From positions 1 to 7,477 of the forward strand of contig DKBD01000273.1 of NCBI GenBank assembly GCA_002451055.1: a DNA stretch of 7,477 nucleotides, read 5' to 3'. Below the pieces are notes generated by a model that was given only the letters and a program-made list of their open reading frames with translations, was not told the DNA's origin and ran no database searches. This DNA comes from Nitrospira sp. UBA6909. GTDB taxonomy: Bacteria; Nitrospirota; Nitrospiria; Nitrospirales; Nitrospiraceae. Below, piece after piece: positions 6,354 through 7,477 of this stretch (positions are counted from its first letter, which is position 1; each line of letters opens with the position of its first letter). The position numbers and the translations under genes were made by a program.

Positions 6354-7477
6354 ATGCCTCCCATCTCGAACGAGCTCCAGGCCGCTTTGCATTATGAAAC
6401 CATGGCGGACCAATTCGTCCGCTGCACGCTCTGCCCGCATGATTGCAAGATCGCACCTGATCACCGAGGTCTCTGCGGAGTTCGAGTCAATCGTGGGGGT
6501 CAACTCTTCACGCGAGTGGGGAATCGCATCGTCTCGGCGGAGATCGATCCGATTGAAAAGAAGCCCTTGTTTCATTTCCTTCCCGGAAGCACCGCCTACT
6601 CCATTGCAACGGTCGGCTGCAATTTACGCTGCCGATTCTGCCAGAACTGGACCATCTCGCAGTGGCCGAAACTGAAAGAATTGCTGGATCGTGGCGACGA
6701 GATGTCTTCTCCCGTCGTCGAGCATCCGGCGGATGAGTGGTGCGCCAAAACAGAACCACCGGAAGTACGGTGGGGAATTGGAACGACGGTGGTTCCCTCC
6801 GAACTGGTGTCCCAGGCCGAACAGGCAGGATGCAGGACCATTGCCTATACCTACACGGAACCGACTATCTTCTACGAATTGGCTCTCACCACCGCACGAC
6901 TGGCGTCGTCAGCCGGTTTAGGCAACATTTTTGTGACGAACGGGTTCATCTCGCTCGATCCCCTGCGGGAAATCGCACCGTACCTCGCCGCGGCGAACAT
7001 CGACCTCAAATCCTTCCGCGCCAGCTACTACAAGAAATTGTGCGGAGCCAGGCTGGAGCCGGTCTTGGCGGCCATTCGGGAATACAAGAAGCTTGGCGTC
7101 TGGATCGAACTCACCACGCTGCTGATTCCCGGACTGAATGACGAGACAGGCGAGTTGAGAGACATCGCGCGCTTCATCAAAGCCGAGCTGGGCGAGGATG
7201 TGCCTTGGCATATCAGCCGCTTCTTCCCCGCCTACAAGATGGAGCACTGGCAGGAAACACCGATTCGTTCATTGCTGAGGGCCAGGGAGGTCGGCCAAGA
7301 AGAGGGGCTGCGTTACGTCTACCTGGGGAACGTGCCGCAAGAGGAAGGAGTGGAAAACACGATCTGCCCTGGTTGCGGGGCGGTCGTGATCCGGCGATGG
7401 AGGTTCGCGGTGATGGAGAACCGGCTGCAAGCCGGCCGCTGTCCGGACTGTAACCATTTCGTAGCAGGACGGTGGGC
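6354..7477 (+). CDS. amrS: AmmeMemoRadiSam system radical SAM enzyme, C-terminal end missing at window edge
   Basis: An open frame from ATG 6354 runs to the edge without a stop, giving 374 codons. GAGG at 6345-6348 lies five bases before the ATG. An N-terminal cysteine group (Cys24, Cys27, Cys31, Cys41) is followed by EKKPLFHFLPGSTAYSIAT. The radical SAM cluster motif is CNLRCRFC (Cys89, Cys93, Cys96), which binds a [4Fe-4S] cluster and SAM. Further family marks are IAYTYTEPTIFYE (163-175), FVTNGF (193-198), NIDLKSF (215-221), LLIPGLND (256-263) and WHISRFFPAYKM (285-296). Two CxxC pairs (Cys338/341, Cys363/366) form a C-terminal zinc-ribbon-like unit that normally lies near the end of the protein, so few residues are probably missing. 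The enzyme's reaction is not established; it usually accompanies Memo and AMMECR1 proteins, not visible here. The stretch at 105-148 after the cluster looks longer than usual. Confidence 0.93.
   Translation, partial: MPPISNELQAALHYETMADQFVRCTLCPHDCKIAPDHRGLCGVRVNRGGQLFTRVGNRIVSAEIDPIEKKPLFHFLPGSTAYSIATVGCNLRCRFCQNWTISQWPKLKELLDRGDEMSSPVVEHPADEWCAKTEPPEVRWGIGTTVVPSELVSQAEQAGCRTIAYTYTEPTIFYELALTTARLASSAGLGNIFVTNGFISLDPLREIAPYLAAANIDLKSFRASYYKKLCGARLEPVLAAIREYKKLGVWIELTTLLIPGLNDETGELRDIARFIKAELGEDVPWHISRFFPAYKMEHWQETPIRSLLRAREVGQEEGLRYVYLGNVPQEEGVENTICPGCGAVVIRRWRFAVMENRLQAGRCPDCNHFVAGRW

Noticed and set aside
6127..6675. Plus-strand 182-codon open frame over the start of amrS
   Set aside because: It occupies a different frame from AmrS, which carries the clear cysteine motifs; this one is Ser/Arg-rich shadow sequence.

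Overview
The window looks like a chromosomal stretch from a moderately GC-rich Gram-negative bacterium. A Nitrospira-like organism would fit, but that is an impression from gene content and codon use, not a demonstrated assignment. I see no insertion sequence, phage gene, CRISPR array, tRNA or rRNA. Nearly all of the coding content belongs to known families, and I do not see a convincing new multi-gene system.

Layout. Positions 1-130 (minus) hold the 5' end of an unrecognised gene that leaves the window on the left. Positions 131-922 carry no convincing gene but do contain a bulged 14-bp hairpin, a terminator-like hairpin with a T-tract and a plausible sigma70-type promoter. Positions 923-3671 (plus) form a tightly coupled three-gene operon: a long NfeD-type membrane serine protease, the flotillin-like scaffold FloA, and a small single-pass membrane protein of unknown function. 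Each junction is a 4-bp ATGA overlap. After a 291-bp convergent spacer, positions 3963-6077 (minus) form a two-gene operon. Its first gene encodes a protein-L-isoaspartate O-methyltransferase with a lipoprotein-type signal peptide, and its second an APC-superfamily amino-acid permease. A 276-bp divergent intergenic region with overlapping short repeats separates this from a plus-strand AmmeMemoRadiSam radical SAM enzyme (AmrS), which runs off the right edge almost complete.

How the genes work together. NfeD and FloA are a widely conserved pair that act in membrane microdomains, and the third small membrane protein is probably a partner by position. The PIMT-permease pair links repair of damaged aspartyl residues with amino-acid transport only by co-transcription. 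AmrS normally works with Memo-like and AMMECR1-like proteins, which are not visible here. The most interesting points are the apparently exported PIMT, the uncharacterised third gene of the NfeD-FloA operon, an unusually long segment after the AmrS cluster, and the structured 0.8-kb gene-poor region upstream of nfeD.
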